Shown: positions 1-7,973 of the stretch, piece after piece
Numbering within the stretch: position 1 is the first letter of the stretch
Layout of the letters: every line of letters begins with the position of its first letter
From: an uncultured Lacinutrix sp.
GTDB taxonomy: Bacteria; Bacteroidota; Bacteroidia; Flavobacteriales; Flavobacteriaceae
Assembly: GCF_947500325.1 (NCBI RefSeq)
Contig: NZ_CANMRQ010000003.1
Location: forward strand, 310,001-374,000
Length of the DNA: 64,000 nt
Direction: 5' to 3'
Position numbers and translations under genes: made by a program
Notes under the pieces: model-generated
Told to the model about the DNA's origin: nothing
Databases searched by the model: none
What the model saw: only the letters and a program-made list of their open reading frames with translations

Positions 1-1
1 A

Positions 2-142
2 GGAGATCATTTACCTTTAGTTGCTAATGACACGCCAGAAAATAGAGCTACAAACCGTAGAACAAAAATATATATCTTACCAAAAATCGATCAGTTCTAC
101 GAAATGATAGAAACAGAAATGAAAACACTTTCTGAAAACTAA
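2..142 (+). CDS. C-terminal end of an OmpA/MotB-type protein (partial)
   Basis: The reading frame is open from the left edge and ends at a TAA, giving 46 residues. The stretch NDTPENRATNRRTKIYIL is the typical last part of an OmpA-like peptidoglycan-binding domain, where the NRR motif precedes the final beta strand. A helical tail follows and ends in SEN. In Flavobacteriaceae such domains occur in stand-alone OmpA/MotB envelope proteins that anchor the outer membrane to peptidoglycan. The N-terminal part lies outside the window, so the full domain order is unknown. A hairpin terminator follows about 20 bases later. Confidence 0.75.
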   Translation, partial: GDHLPLVANDTPENRATNRRTKIYILPKIDQFYEMIETEMKTLSEN

Positions 143-161
143 AAAATATTAAACGAATCCT

Positions 162-194
162 TAAAAGCTCAATCTCTCGATTGGGCTTTTTTTG
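162..194 (+). terminator. Rho-independent terminator of the OmpA-type gene
   Basis: AAAGCTCAATC and GATTGGGCTTT pair over 11 bp (one G-T pair) around a TCTC loop and are followed by a T run. Confidence 0.8.
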
Positions 195-341
195 TTAATA
201 AATGACTCCTAGGTAACTATTTTTAAACGATGTAAACTTGTATTTAATCTAAAAAAAAAGAATAACCATAAATAAAATAATTAGATTTAAGCCTTAATAA
301 AAATTACGCTATTTTTCAATTAAAACTATATAAGTCTGTCT

Positions 342-1688
342 ATGCCTAAAAGTAAAATTCTCCATACCATATTAGTATCAACTATTATTTTGTCTTGTGC
401 AAATGAACCCTATTATGAAGATGCTTCTAATATTGACAACCAATTATTAGCTTTAATTGATGAAAATTCAAATGGTATAGGAGTAGATTATTTCACACTA
501 CCAAGCTCAAACGATTACTTAAGTATTCCTCAAGATCCATTAAATCCATTAAATAATGCTAAAGTTGAATTAGGAAAAATGCTTGTACACGAGACGGCAA
601 CAGGCGGTAATCCTAAAATGAATAGCGTAATAAACACGTATTCATGTGCAAGCTGTCATCCCGTAGCTTCTGGTTTCTTCTCTGGAAATCGTCAAGGTAT
701 TGGTGAAGGCGGTACTGGGTTTGGTAGTCAAGGAGAAACAAGAACAGTAAATCTAGATATGCCTTTAGATTCTGTAGATATATTACCAATTAAAGTCCCT
801 TCTCTTTTAAATACTGCTTATCAAAAAGTAATGTTATGGAATGGTGCTTTAGGTGGTACCGATATAAATGCCCCATTTACAACATTATACCCAGATGATA
901 TACCAGAAAACGCCTTAGGTTACCAAGGCTTAGAAGTGCAAGGAATGAATGGTCAAACTGCCCATAGATTAAAAATAGATGAAGAATTTGTTACTACATA
1001 TGGTTACAAAGACTTATTTGATGCTGCATTTCCAGATTTTAATGAGAATGACCGTTATTCTAAACTTACGGGCGGCTTAGCTATAGCTGCTTTTAATAGA
1101 ACATTATTGGCTAACGAAGCACCTTGGCAAGATTGGTTAAAAGGTAATTATAATGCTATGTCTACACAAGAAAAAAGAGGTGCTATCTTGTTTTTAGACA
1201 GAGCATTGTGTGTTAATTGTCATACTGGCCCATCGTTAAATTCTAATAATTTTTATGCTTTAGGTCTAAACGATATGGATGCTAGTGGAGCCATAGTTGT
1301 TAATCAAGAGCAATTAGCGGTCATGAAAAAAGGAAGAGGTGGTTTTACCAATAACTCTGAAGATGATTATAAATTTAAAGTCCCTAGTTTGTACAATTTA
1401 AAAGACAATCCAATATATGGACATGGTGGTTCTTACTCTTCTTTAAATGGTATTATAAGCTATATTGTTTCTGGAAATAAAGAAAATGATATAGTTCCTA
1501 ATTCTCAATTAGCAGAAGAATTTATTAATTTAAATTTAACAACTCAAGAGATTAATGATATTACTGCTTTTGTTGAACATGCATTGTATGATAATAATCT
1601 AGAACGCTATGTACCAACATCTGTTTTTTCTGGAAATTGCATACCCAATGGTGATACACAATCACAAATAGATTTAGGTTGCAATTAA
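342..1688 (+). CDS. Di-haem cytochrome c peroxidase family lipoprotein
   Basis: This is a 448-residue member of the cytochrome c peroxidase/MauG family. Two CXXCH haem-c motifs are visible: CASCH at residues 102-106 and CVNCH at 290-294, which is the two-domain layout of the family. The N-terminus is an SPII signal (hydrophobic run ending LSC, Cys at 19), so the protein is probably a lipoprotein exposed to the periplasm or on the surface. Family members reduce hydrogen peroxide with electrons from small cytochromes or carry out MauG-like oxidations; the substrate here cannot be read from sequence. The GHGGS near the C-terminus (KDNPIYGHGGSYSS) is a usual feature of the second haem domain. The gene is monocistronic, preceded by about 200 bases without another gene and followed by a bidirectional terminator. 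Confidence 0.88.
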   Translation: MPKSKILHTILVSTIILSCANEPYYEDASNIDNQLLALIDENSNGIGVDYFTLPSSNDYLSIPQDPLNPLNNAKVELGKMLVHETATGGNPKMNSVINTYSCASCHPVASGFFSGNRQGIGEGGTGFGSQGETRTVNLDMPLDSVDILPIKVPSLLNTAYQKVMLWNGALGGTDINAPFTTLYPDDIPENALGYQGLEVQGMNGQTAHRLKIDEEFVTTYGYKDLFDAAFPDFNENDRYSKLTGGLAIAAFNRTLLANEAPWQDWLKGNYNAMSTQEKRGAILFLDRALCVNCHTGPSLNSNNFYALGLNDMDASGAIVVNQEQLAVMKKGRGGFTNNSEDDYKFKVPSLYNLKDNPIYGHGGSYSSLNGIISYIVSGNKENDIVPNSQLAEEFINLNLTTQEINDITAFVEHALYDNNLERYVPTSVFSGNCIPNGDTQSQIDLGCN

Positions 1689-1691
1689 TAA

Positions 1692-1725
1692 AAATAAGCC
1701 CAATCGAAAGATTGGGCTTATTTTT
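1692..1725. terminator. Bidirectional terminator between convergent genes
   Basis: AATAAGCCCAATC and GATTGGGCTTATT form a perfect 13-bp stem around a GAAA loop, with an A run before and a T run after. It can therefore end both the peroxidase transcript and the convergent minus-strand transcript. Confidence 0.85.
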
Positions 1726-1727
1726 AT

Positions 1728-3791
1728 TTAGTTTTCAAAATTACTTTTGTCAATAAAATCAAAAATTGTAATATTATCATTAAAATCAAAAGGTCTATCT
1801 GCAATATCTGTTGTCAATATTGGCTCAAATAATGTCTCATCATCTAATAAATTACAAGCATCTACATTAAAAGTATATTTCTCTTCTGATGTTTCAAATA
1901 AAAATTCCAATGTATTTTCTAAAACATCTTCTTCTTTTACAACATTGTATAAATTTATAAAATAAGATTCATCAAATGCCATTTCTTCTTCTGGAACTAT
2001 ATCTTTAATACTATTCTCAATATGCATATTAAATTCTTCAATAACCTTATCTATATTAGATTGATTATTAGGTGTTTCAAACAATGTATATTTTAATTTG
2101 CCAAGTAATACTTCAGAATTTTCTATAAATATATTTAAAGCTAAATGTTCTTTCAATAGCCCAGGCGCCATAAGAGGATTTCCTATTTCTGCTTTTAAAT
2201 CGTGCAAAGCATGCTCTATATAATTAATACCGCTATTATGTCTACCTGCTTCACTTAACGGAATTAAAACATCTTCTATAGATTCTATAGTTATTTTTAA
2301 TACTATTGTAATTGTGGCACTTGCTCCAGCATCTCCTCCACTAGCATTAACGATAAATTGTATCTGTTCTTCTTTTGTTTGAGTTTTATTATCAAACTTT
2401 ATTGTTTTGGTTGTTGATCCATGATCATCGTATACTGGATCTTTTTCAGTTGCAGATATTTTTATCGTTTTTCCAATAGTTTTTAATTTGTTAGAAACAA
2501 CTTCCTCTAAAATAGTAGCCTGATCGATATTTGTTTTTCTATTCCCTCTTCGTTTAATATCTAACTCTAATACAGTTTCTCCAATAGAAACATTTAAAAG
2601 CCAATCATTACCTATACCTTTACCTGAAATAGAGACAGATTCTACACTAATATTTATTGAATTAGTACTAGTAAACATGTTATTATCCATATCTGGATTC
2701 TGTACTAGACTAAGTCCGTTTTTAAGTTTATATAAGGAATTAGGAATTCTAAACCCAAAAAACCATTTTAAAACTGCTATCAATCTTAATAACCCACTTA
2801 AATTAGTCAAGATATTCCATAGGTCTCTTAAATCTTTAAAAAGTTGTTTAATATCATCTAGTATTTTCTTAAAATCTTTAACCAATTCTAATATAGCTCC
2901 AGTTATTTGCTTCAATCCTTTAGCCAAACCATCAATAATTCCTGTTTTATCTACTAGCCATTTTAATAAATCTTTAACTCCTGTTTTATCTACGAGCCAG
3001 TCTATAAACCTTCCTAACAATGCTAAAACATTAATTACGAAACCAATACCAGGAATTTTTTTTAAGAATTTTTCTATTTCCTCTAATATCCAATTAACTG
3101 TATCTGTAACCTCACTAACTTTTTTAAGAAAATCTTCTACTGCTTTAAATTGTTCTTTTAAATCATCTACTATTTCCTGTAACCCTAAAAGCTTTTTAAT
3201 AAAAGCTTTTAAGGCCTCTACTATTTTTTTTGTTATTTTTTTAATTCGATCTAAAGGTTTTGAAATAGCTTTAACCAAATCCCACAACTTTTTTATAAAT
3301 GCTGGAGGCAATATTTTTTCTAACCATTTTTGTTGTTTCTCTAGTTCCTTAGCTAATTCTTCTATTTCTTGTGCCTTTTTTCTTAATTTTTCAATAAACT
3401 CTCCTAACCTTTTTTTTAATGAACGAATATTTTCGTTAAGTATAAAAAGTAGTTTAAATGTTTGAACAGCCTCTGCTAAACTGCGCACAATTGTTTCAAA
3501 TTGTTTTAATGCGTCTTGTAATGCCGATAAAATTATTCTAAGTGGTTTTATAATGACTTTTAATGGTCCCGCAAATTTCCCTGCTCGTTTTAATACGCTT
3601 AAAATAGCTCTAATAATTTTCCGTATTATTATTAAAACTCTACGACTCTTATTTAATAAAAATTCTATTCCTTTTAAGAATAACTTTATTAAAGAAAATA
3701 CTTTTGTTAAATGTTTTACAATGAGTTCTACATTAAGTAAGATATTACTTATTGTATTCATTTTTTTTTCGATTGCTTTAAAGACTGCCAT
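1728..3791 (-). CDS. Unrecognised 687-aa protein: long Lys-rich amphipathic helices, beta domain, acidic tail
   Basis: I do not recognise this protein. There is no signal peptide. Residues 1 to about 340 are almost only predicted helix, with Leu/Ile/Val alternating with Lys, in many short amphipathic units. A 16-residue near-repeat, WLVDKTGVKDLLK then WLVDKTGIIDGLAK, lies near residues 265-295. This part resembles tape-measure or membrane-active helical proteins in composition only. Around residues 370-500 follows a beta-rich region (SINISVESVSISGKGIG, then ASGGDAGASATITIV), and then an acidic helical C-terminus ending FDFIDKSNFEN. The gene stands alone between a bidirectional terminator and its own predicted promoter. 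No phage, T6SS or contractile-injection genes are nearby, so a tape-measure role is not supported by context. Function unknown. Confidence 0.8.
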   Translation of the reverse strand: MAVFKAIEKKMNTISNILLNVELIVKHLTKVFSLIKLFLKGIEFLLNKSRRVLIIIRKIIRAILSVLKRAGKFAGPLKVIIKPLRIILSALQDALKQFETIVRSLAEAVQTFKLLFILNENIRSLKKRLGEFIEKLRKKAQEIEELAKELEKQQKWLEKILPPAFIKKLWDLVKAISKPLDRIKKITKKIVEALKAFIKKLLGLQEIVDDLKEQFKAVEDFLKKVSEVTDTVNWILEEIEKFLKKIPGIGFVINVLALLGRFIDWLVDKTGVKDLLKWLVDKTGIIDGLAKGLKQITGAILELVKDFKKILDDIKQLFKDLRDLWNILTNLSGLLRLIAVLKWFFGFRIPNSLYKLKNGLSLVQNPDMDNNMFTSTNSINISVESVSISGKGIGNDWLLNVSIGETVLELDIKRRGNRKTNIDQATILEEVVSNKLKTIGKTIKISATEKDPVYDDHGSTTKTIKFDNKTQTKEEQIQFIVNASGGDAGASATITIVLKITIESIEDVLIPLSEAGRHNSGINYIEHALHDLKAEIGNPLMAPGLLKEHLALNIFIENSEVLLGKLKYTLFETPNNQSNIDKVIEEFNMHIENSIKDIVPEEEMAFDESYFINLYNVVKEEDVLENTLEFLFETSEEKYTFNVDACNLLDDETLFEPILTTDIADRPFDFNDNITIFDFIDKSNFEN

Positions 3792-3812
3792 GATGTTTTT
3801 AGTTTAATTACC

Positions 3813-3843
3813 CAAAATTACAGTCCTAACAACCTGATTTCAA
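3813..3843 (-). promoter_or_regulatory. Bacteroidota-type promoter for the 687-aa protein
   Basis: On the minus strand TTG (3843-3841) is followed after 20 bases by TAATTTTG (3820-3813), fitting the TTTG/TAnnTTTG consensus of the Bacteroidota housekeeping sigma factor. The box lies 21 bases before the ATG. Confidence 0.6.
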
Positions 3844-3847
3844 GAGG

Positions 3848-3884
3848 AAAAACACTATTTACCTGGCGGTAAAAACACTATTTA
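3848..3884. repeat. Direct repeat with inner palindrome in a divergent promoter region
   Basis: AAAAACACTATTTA occurs twice (3848-3861 and 3871-3884, 23 bases start to start). Across the gap, TTTACC and GGTAAA form a 6-bp inverted repeat around TGGC (3858-3873). It lies directly behind the minus-strand promoter and about 65 bases before the plus-strand -7 box, as expected for an operator or activator site. The binding protein is unknown. Confidence 0.55.
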
Positions 3885-3948
3885 TAACATTCGTATGTTT
3901 TGTATTAAATAAAAAACCACCTCTGACATGCTCTGTCGAAGTCCCAGA

Positions 3949-3956
3949 TATATTTG
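3949..3956 (+). promoter_or_regulatory. -7 promoter box before the VOC gene
   Basis: TATATTTG matches TAnnTTTG and lies 28 bases before the ATG. No convincing -33 TTTG was found, so it may need an activator. Confidence 0.45.
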
Positions 3957-3984
3957 TGGTATTATTAATTAATATCATACAAAC

Positions 3985-4362
3985 ATGAAAAATGCAATCA
4001 ACTGGTTTGAAATACCGGTAAACAATTACGAAAGAGCTAAAAAATTCTATTCAGAAATCTTAGGTGTAGAGATTATAGATCATCACATGGAAGATAAAAA
4101 TGTGAAATACGGTATTTTCCCATACGATATGGAAAACAATAATATTGGTGGTGCCATAATGCAAATGGAAGGCATGAATCCTTCTACAGATGGTTCTACC
4201 GTCTATTTAAATGGTGGAGAAGACTTAAGTATTCCTCTATCTAAAGTTGAAGCAGCTGGTGGCAAAATTATTATGCCAAAAATGGATATTCAAGAGAATG
4301 GATTTATAGCACAGTTTACAGATACAGAAGGAAATCGTGTAGCATTTCATTCTATGGGCTAA
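3985..4362 (+). CDS. VOC family protein (glyoxalase/bleomycin-resistance fold)
   Basis: A 125-residue single-unit vicinal oxygen chelate protein. It opens INWFEIPVNNYERAKKFYSEILG, the usual first beta-alpha unit, and ends FIAQFTDTEGNRVAFHSMG, where the TEGNRVAFHS strand carries the family's metal-ligand region. Such proteins bind metals or small ligands; typical activities are glyoxalase, dioxygenase or antibiotic binding, and the exact one is not readable. The next gene downstream is a YafY-type regulator, a common neighbour of VOC genes, and a hairpin ends this transcript. Confidence 0.88.
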   Translation: MKNAINWFEIPVNNYERAKKFYSEILGVEIIDHHMEDKNVKYGIFPYDMENNNIGGAIMQMEGMNPSTDGSTVYLNGGEDLSIPLSKVEAAGGKIIMPKMDIQENGFIAQFTDTEGNRVAFHSMG

Positions 4363-4370
4363 TGTTTTAA

Positions 4371-4402
4371 ATAGCGAATCCTATATGGGTTCGCTATATT
4401 TG
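4371..4402 (+). promoter_or_regulatory. Hairpin fused to the promoter of the WYL regulator
   Basis: ATAGCGAA (4371-4378) pairs with TTCGCTAT (4390-4397). The right arm runs into TATATTTG (4395-4402), a perfect TAnnTTTG -7 box, and a T run follows. The same bases therefore look like the terminator of the VOC gene and the promoter of the next gene. Confidence 0.55.
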
Positions 4403-4409
4403 TTTTTAT

Positions 4410-5102
4410 ATGTTACAATTACAGAGACTTATATCTATGTTGACCTTGTTAAAATCGAAGCGATTATTAACGGCTACTGAGTTGGCGAAAAAATACGATG
4501 TTAGTGTTAGAACGATCTATAGAGATATTAGGAAACTAGAAGAAGCTGGTGTTCCTGTATATACAATTGAAGGTAGAGGCTATAGTTTAGTAGACAACTA
4601 CACTATTGCTCCTGTACAATTCACAGAGAAACAAGCTAATGCATTAGTTACTGCTCAACATATTATTAGTCAATCTAAAGATGTGTCTTTTGTTAGTGAC
4701 TTTAATGATGCTTTAACCAAAATAAAATCTGTTTTTAGAACCTCAGTTCAAGAAAAAAGCGAATTATTAAGTGATAAAATTCATGTCTTTAACTGGAGTT
4801 ATGAAGACTTTACTAGTGACGCATTATCAGAAATACAGTTAGCAATTACTAATTTTAATTTTATAGAAATAAATTATAAAAAAGCTAATGATCCAACAAT
4901 CTCCTTCAGAAAAATAGAACCTTGTGCTATGTATTCTACAAATAATAAGTGGATTCTAATCGCTTGGTGTCATTTAAGAAATGAATTAAGAGCTTTTAGG
5001 ATTGATAGGATTCAGTACTTTAAAATTTTAGAAGAGCAATTTGAAGATAGGCAATTTAATATTCAGGATTATTTTGCTTCTTGCCCTTATGATCATAAAT
5101 AA
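4410..5102 (+). CDS. YafY-type HTH regulator with WYL ligand-binding domain
   Basis: A 230-residue transcription regulator. Residues 1-60 form a DeoR/HTH_11-like winged helix; the motif KKYDVSVRTIYRDIRKLEEA is typical of YafY proteins. A short linker follows and then a WYL domain from about residue 140 to 215 (FIEINYKK, the WILIAWCHLRNELRAFRIDRI stretch). WYL domains sense small ligands or nucleic acid. The ATG at 4410 fits the family's usual N-terminus (RLISMLTLLKSKRLLTA). It lies only 7 bases after the predicted -7 box, so the mRNA may be leaderless. It probably controls itself and the VOC gene before it. This start and family are secure; the ligand is not. Confidence 0.88.
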   Translation: MLQLQRLISMLTLLKSKRLLTATELAKKYDVSVRTIYRDIRKLEEAGVPVYTIEGRGYSLVDNYTIAPVQFTEKQANALVTAQHIISQSKDVSFVSDFNDALTKIKSVFRTSVQEKSELLSDKIHVFNWSYEDFTSDALSEIQLAITNFNFIEINYKKANDPTISFRKIEPCAMYSTNNKWILIAWCHLRNELRAFRIDRIQYFKILEEQFEDRQFNIQDYFASCPYDHK

Positions 5103-5113
5103 TTAAAGTTCTA

Positions 5114-5473
5114 TTATACCTCATCTGCATGAGTCCATACTGCAAGTTCATTACCAGATGGATCTTTAAATTGAAAACGACTGCCTCCAGGAAAAGAGAA
5201 TATATCTACAGTAATTTCACCTCCAGCTTCAATGATCGATTTCTTAATATTATTTAAGTTATCATGATAAAGAACAACTAAAGCGCCATTTATAATAGAT
5301 TCCTCTGTTTTTTCAAAACCACCATCTAAACCAGATTCAGAAAAAGAAATATAACTATCACCATAATCAGTAAAACCCCAACCAAAAACTCTACTATAAA
5401 AAGTCTTAATTATATTTAAATCATGTGCTTTAAATTCAACGTAGTTTATTGTATTATTTTGAGGTGTTTTCAT
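5114..5473 (-). CDS. VOC family protein
   Basis: A 119-residue single-domain vicinal oxygen chelate protein. The opening NYVEFKAHDLNIIKTFYSRVFGW and the closing GSRFQFKDPSGNELAVWTHAD match the bleomycin-resistance/glyoxalase fold; the terminal NELAVWT strand usually supplies a Glu ligand. It is the second VOC gene within 1.5 kb but only distantly similar to the first. It follows the threonylcarbamoyl-AMP synthase gene with a 2-base gap on the same strand, so the two are probably cotranscribed. Substrate unknown. Confidence 0.85.
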   Translation of the reverse strand: MKTPQNNTINYVEFKAHDLNIIKTFYSRVFGWGFTDYGDSYISFSESGLDGGFEKTEESIINGALVVLYHDNLNNIKKSIIEAGGEITVDIFSFPGGSRFQFKDPSGNELAVWTHADEV

Positions 5474-5475
5474 TC

Positions 5476-6096
5476 TTAAAAAATATTTAAATCGCCTTTA
5501 CCTTCTCTAATAACTTCGGGTTCGCCATTAGACAAATCAATAATAGTAGATCCTTCATTACCTCCATAACCTCCATCTATTACCATATCTACTAAATTGT
5601 CCCATTTCTCTAATATCAATTCCGGATCTGTAGTATATTCTAAAATAACATCTTCATCACGAATTGACGTTGAAATTATAGGATTACCTAATGCTTTTAC
5701 AATATCTAAAGTGATATTATTATCTGGAATACGAATCCCAACTTCTTTTTTCTTCTTAAAAACTGACGGTAAAGACCTAGATCCTGGCAAAATAAAAGTA
5801 TATGGCCCAGGTAAAGCGCGTTTTAATATTTTAAACGTAGACGTATCTATCTGTTTGACATAATCACTTAAATTACTTAAATCGTGACATATAAATGATA
5901 AATTGGCTTTTTCCAACTTCACACCTTTTATTCTAGCAATTCGTTCTAAAGCTTTATTATTATTTATATCACACCCCAAACCATAAACCGTATCTGTTGG
6001 ATAAATAATGAGACCGCCCCTTTTTAGAACGTCAATTACCTTTTTTATCTCTTTAGGATTCGGGTTTTCTTCATAAATCTTAATAAAGTCTGCCAT
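5476..6096 (-). CDS. L-threonylcarbamoyladenylate synthase (TsaC/Sua5/YciO family)
   Basis: A 206-residue YrdC-fold protein. RGGLIIYPTDTVYGLGCDI near residues 26-44 is the family's nucleotide/threonine binding signature, and KRALPGPYTFIL and the conserved SSTI-like STIIDLSNGEP follow. Members make threonylcarbamoyl-AMP from Thr, bicarbonate and ATP, the first step of t6A tRNA modification at position 37. The length lacks the extra Sua5 domain, so it is TsaC- or YciO-like; YciO proteins are a close paralogue with weak activity, and I cannot separate the two by eye. It is first in a two-gene unit with a VOC gene. Confidence 0.88.
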   Translation of the reverse strand: MADFIKIYEENPNPKEIKKVIDVLKRGGLIIYPTDTVYGLGCDINNNKALERIARIKGVKLEKANLSFICHDLSNLSDYVKQIDTSTFKILKRALPGPYTFILPGSRSLPSVFKKKKEVGIRIPDNNITLDIVKALGNPIISTSIRDEDVILEYTTDPELILEKWDNLVDMVIDGGYGGNEGSTIIDLSNGEPEVIREGKGDLNIF

Positions 6097-6145
6097 AATA
6101 AGTATCTTACATTACCGTTTTATAAAGTAAACACAATTTTTTAGT

Positions 6146-7000
6146 ATGCTAAAGTTTTCTAAACTCTTTTTTATAGGTTTCTTAATAATTTTTGGGTTAA
6201 CTGGCTGTTCTGATGATGACACAAATCCCGAACCTCAAACGATTATTGATCCGTCTGAAAGTTATCAACTTTTAAATGTTTCTTATGGTAATGATAGCGA
6301 TCAAGTTTATGACATTTATCTTCCTCCCAATAGGGATTTAAATACTAAAGTAATTGTATTAGTTCACGGTGGTGGTTGGACTTCTGGAGACAAAGCAGAT
6401 ATGGATGATATAAAAGATAGACTATTAATTGATTTACCAGAATATGCTATAGTAAATATAAATTACCGTTTGGCATCTCAAGGTGTATCTCCGTTTCCTA
6501 TGCAATTAAATGATATTACGACAGTAATTAGTGAACTTAAAACAAAACAAACAGATTATACTATTTCTCAAGATTATGGTTTTTTAGGTATTAGTGCTGG
6601 TGCTCATTTATCAATGCTTTGGTCTTACAGTTATGATACTAATAATGATGTAAATATGGTTGGCAGTATTGTTGGGCCAACTAATTTCACAGATCCAGCG
6701 TATTCTTCTATAGTTAATCCTGCTTTTCTATTTTTTGGAGTTGCACCTTCAGTTGAATTTGCAGAACAATACAGTCCTTTTCATCAAGTACAAACGACTT
6801 CTCCACCAACTATTTTGTTTTACGGCGGTATGGATAATTTAATACCAACATCGCAAGGTGTAGATATGGATGCTAAACTAACAACTCTAAATGTACCTCA
6901 TCAATTTACACTATACCCTAATGAAGGTCATGGTTGGGAAGGCACAAATTTATTAGATACTTGGACTAAGCTAAAAGCTTTTGTTGAAATACATCATTAG
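6146..7000 (+). CDS. Alpha/beta hydrolase (esterase-like) lipoprotein
   Basis: A 284-residue SPII lipoprotein (LTGC, Cys 21) followed by an acidic spacer. The hydrolase shows an oxyanion-hole HGGGW at 74-78, nucleophile GISAG (Ser 150), a probable acid at Asp 230 in GGMDNLIP and the catalytic His 262 in GHGW. This order matches the BD-FAE/hormone-sensitive-lipase-like esterases that deacylate carbohydrates or small esters. Being lipid-anchored it probably acts on the outside of the cell or in the periplasm. Its last codon overlaps the end of the convergent gene by 4 bp. Confidence 0.85.
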   Translation: MLKFSKLFFIGFLIIFGLTGCSDDDTNPEPQTIIDPSESYQLLNVSYGNDSDQVYDIYLPPNRDLNTKVIVLVHGGGWTSGDKADMDDIKDRLLIDLPEYAIVNINYRLASQGVSPFPMQLNDITTVISELKTKQTDYTISQDYGFLGISAGAHLSMLWSYSYDTNNDVNMVGSIVGPTNFTDPAYSSIVNPAFLFFGVAPSVEFAEQYSPFHQVQTTSPPTILFYGGMDNLIPTSQGVDMDAKLTTLNVPHQFTLYPNEGHGWEGTNLLDTWTKLKAFVEIHH

Positions 7001-7962
7001 AAAAGTATAAATACATGTTTCTTTAATAAAACCCCATTTTTTATAATAAAAAGAACAGAATAAGCTCCGGCACCATCACTATTATGCATAACAATTATTA
7101 TTCTTCCATCTTTTGTGCTATAAACCGAAGTTAAACCAAAATTTGGTTCGTACAAATCTTCTGTTTTTTCTTTAGGAATTTTAAATAAAATATTATTTTG
7201 AACAATCTCAAATGCTGAGTATTTCATATTAGGAAGATTACCATCTGCTCCATAAAACTCTTTACCATCTATAGATTCGACAATATTATTGTACTTTTCA
7301 TTATACCCAATTTTATGGTTCGAAACATCAAAACTTGTTTTAGAAATATGCACACTAATATCTTCTTTTTTAAAAACAACAGAAGATTTGTCTTTATGAA
7401 CTAATTTAATTTCATCATAATTAAAACTAGTATCCTGATACTCAAAATCAAAAAAAGAATCTAAGTCCTCAAGTCTAACAATTGTGTCTTTAGTTTTTTC
7501 TTCAGTAATCGAATTTATTGAATACGATTCATTAGTAGAAATAATCTTATTTATAGATAAACTATATAGCTTATCACTGTTCATTTTTTTTATTCTGTTT
7601 TTATATACGAACCCTACATTGCCATGCAAATCCTTTACTAAAAACCAATTTGAGTTAGTACTTTTATTATAGAAAAAATATTCGTTTTCTTTTATTATAC
7701 TAATAATTTTAGAACTACTATTTTGTTGTTCTCTAATATTTGTATAACCATCCTTATCGTCAATTAATCCAATTTCAGTATCATTATTTTGAATAAAAAC
7801 CGGTGTTATGTTTTTTTTAATTTTAAAAATAGAAAGCTGATTACCTATGTATTCTGTATATAGATAATCAGCTTTATTAATGGTTAAAACACTATCTGTT
7901 TTAGCCTCTATAATATATGAACAAAAAAGTAGAATTAAAATTAAGAAAAAACCTTTTTTCAT
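6997..7962 (-). CDS. Secreted protein with an SH3b domain
   Basis: A 321-residue exported protein with a signal peptide (FFLILILLFCSYIIEA). Around residues 65-125 lies an SH3b-like domain: DGYTNIREQQNSSSKIISII then WFLVKDLHGNVGFVYKNRI, the usual NVRxxPSxxSxVI and WxxVxxxxGxxGWV pattern. The remainder has no domain I recognise. SH3b domains bind peptidoglycan or peptides. It lies 12 bases after the helicase gene on the same strand and is probably cotranscribed with it, with no evident functional link. Confidence 0.75.
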   Translation of the reverse strand: MKKGFFLILILLFCSYIIEAKTDSVLTINKADYLYTEYIGNQLSIFKIKKNITPVFIQNNDTEIGLIDDKDGYTNIREQQNSSSKIISIIKENEYFFYNKSTNSNWFLVKDLHGNVGFVYKNRIKKMNSDKLYSLSINKIISTNESYSINSITEEKTKDTIVRLEDLDSFFDFEYQDTSFNYDEIKLVHKDKSSVVFKKEDISVHISKTSFDVSNHKIGYNEKYNNIVESIDGKEFYGADGNLPNMKYSAFEIVQNNILFKIPKEKTEDLYEPNFGLTSVYSTKDGRIIIVMHNSDGAGAYSVLFIIKNGVLLKKHVFILF

Positions 7963-7973
7963 AATCCTAACAT

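Noticed and set aside
2677-3465. 262-codon plus-strand frame opposite the 687-aa gene
   Set aside because: It is the complement of the Lys/Leu-rich helical part; Ser/Phe/Asn-rich, without domain, promoter or signal.
1728-3791. Phage tail tape-measure protein
   Set aside because: Helical composition is compatible, but there are no tail, sheath, baseplate or lysis genes around it and the C-terminal part is not of that type.
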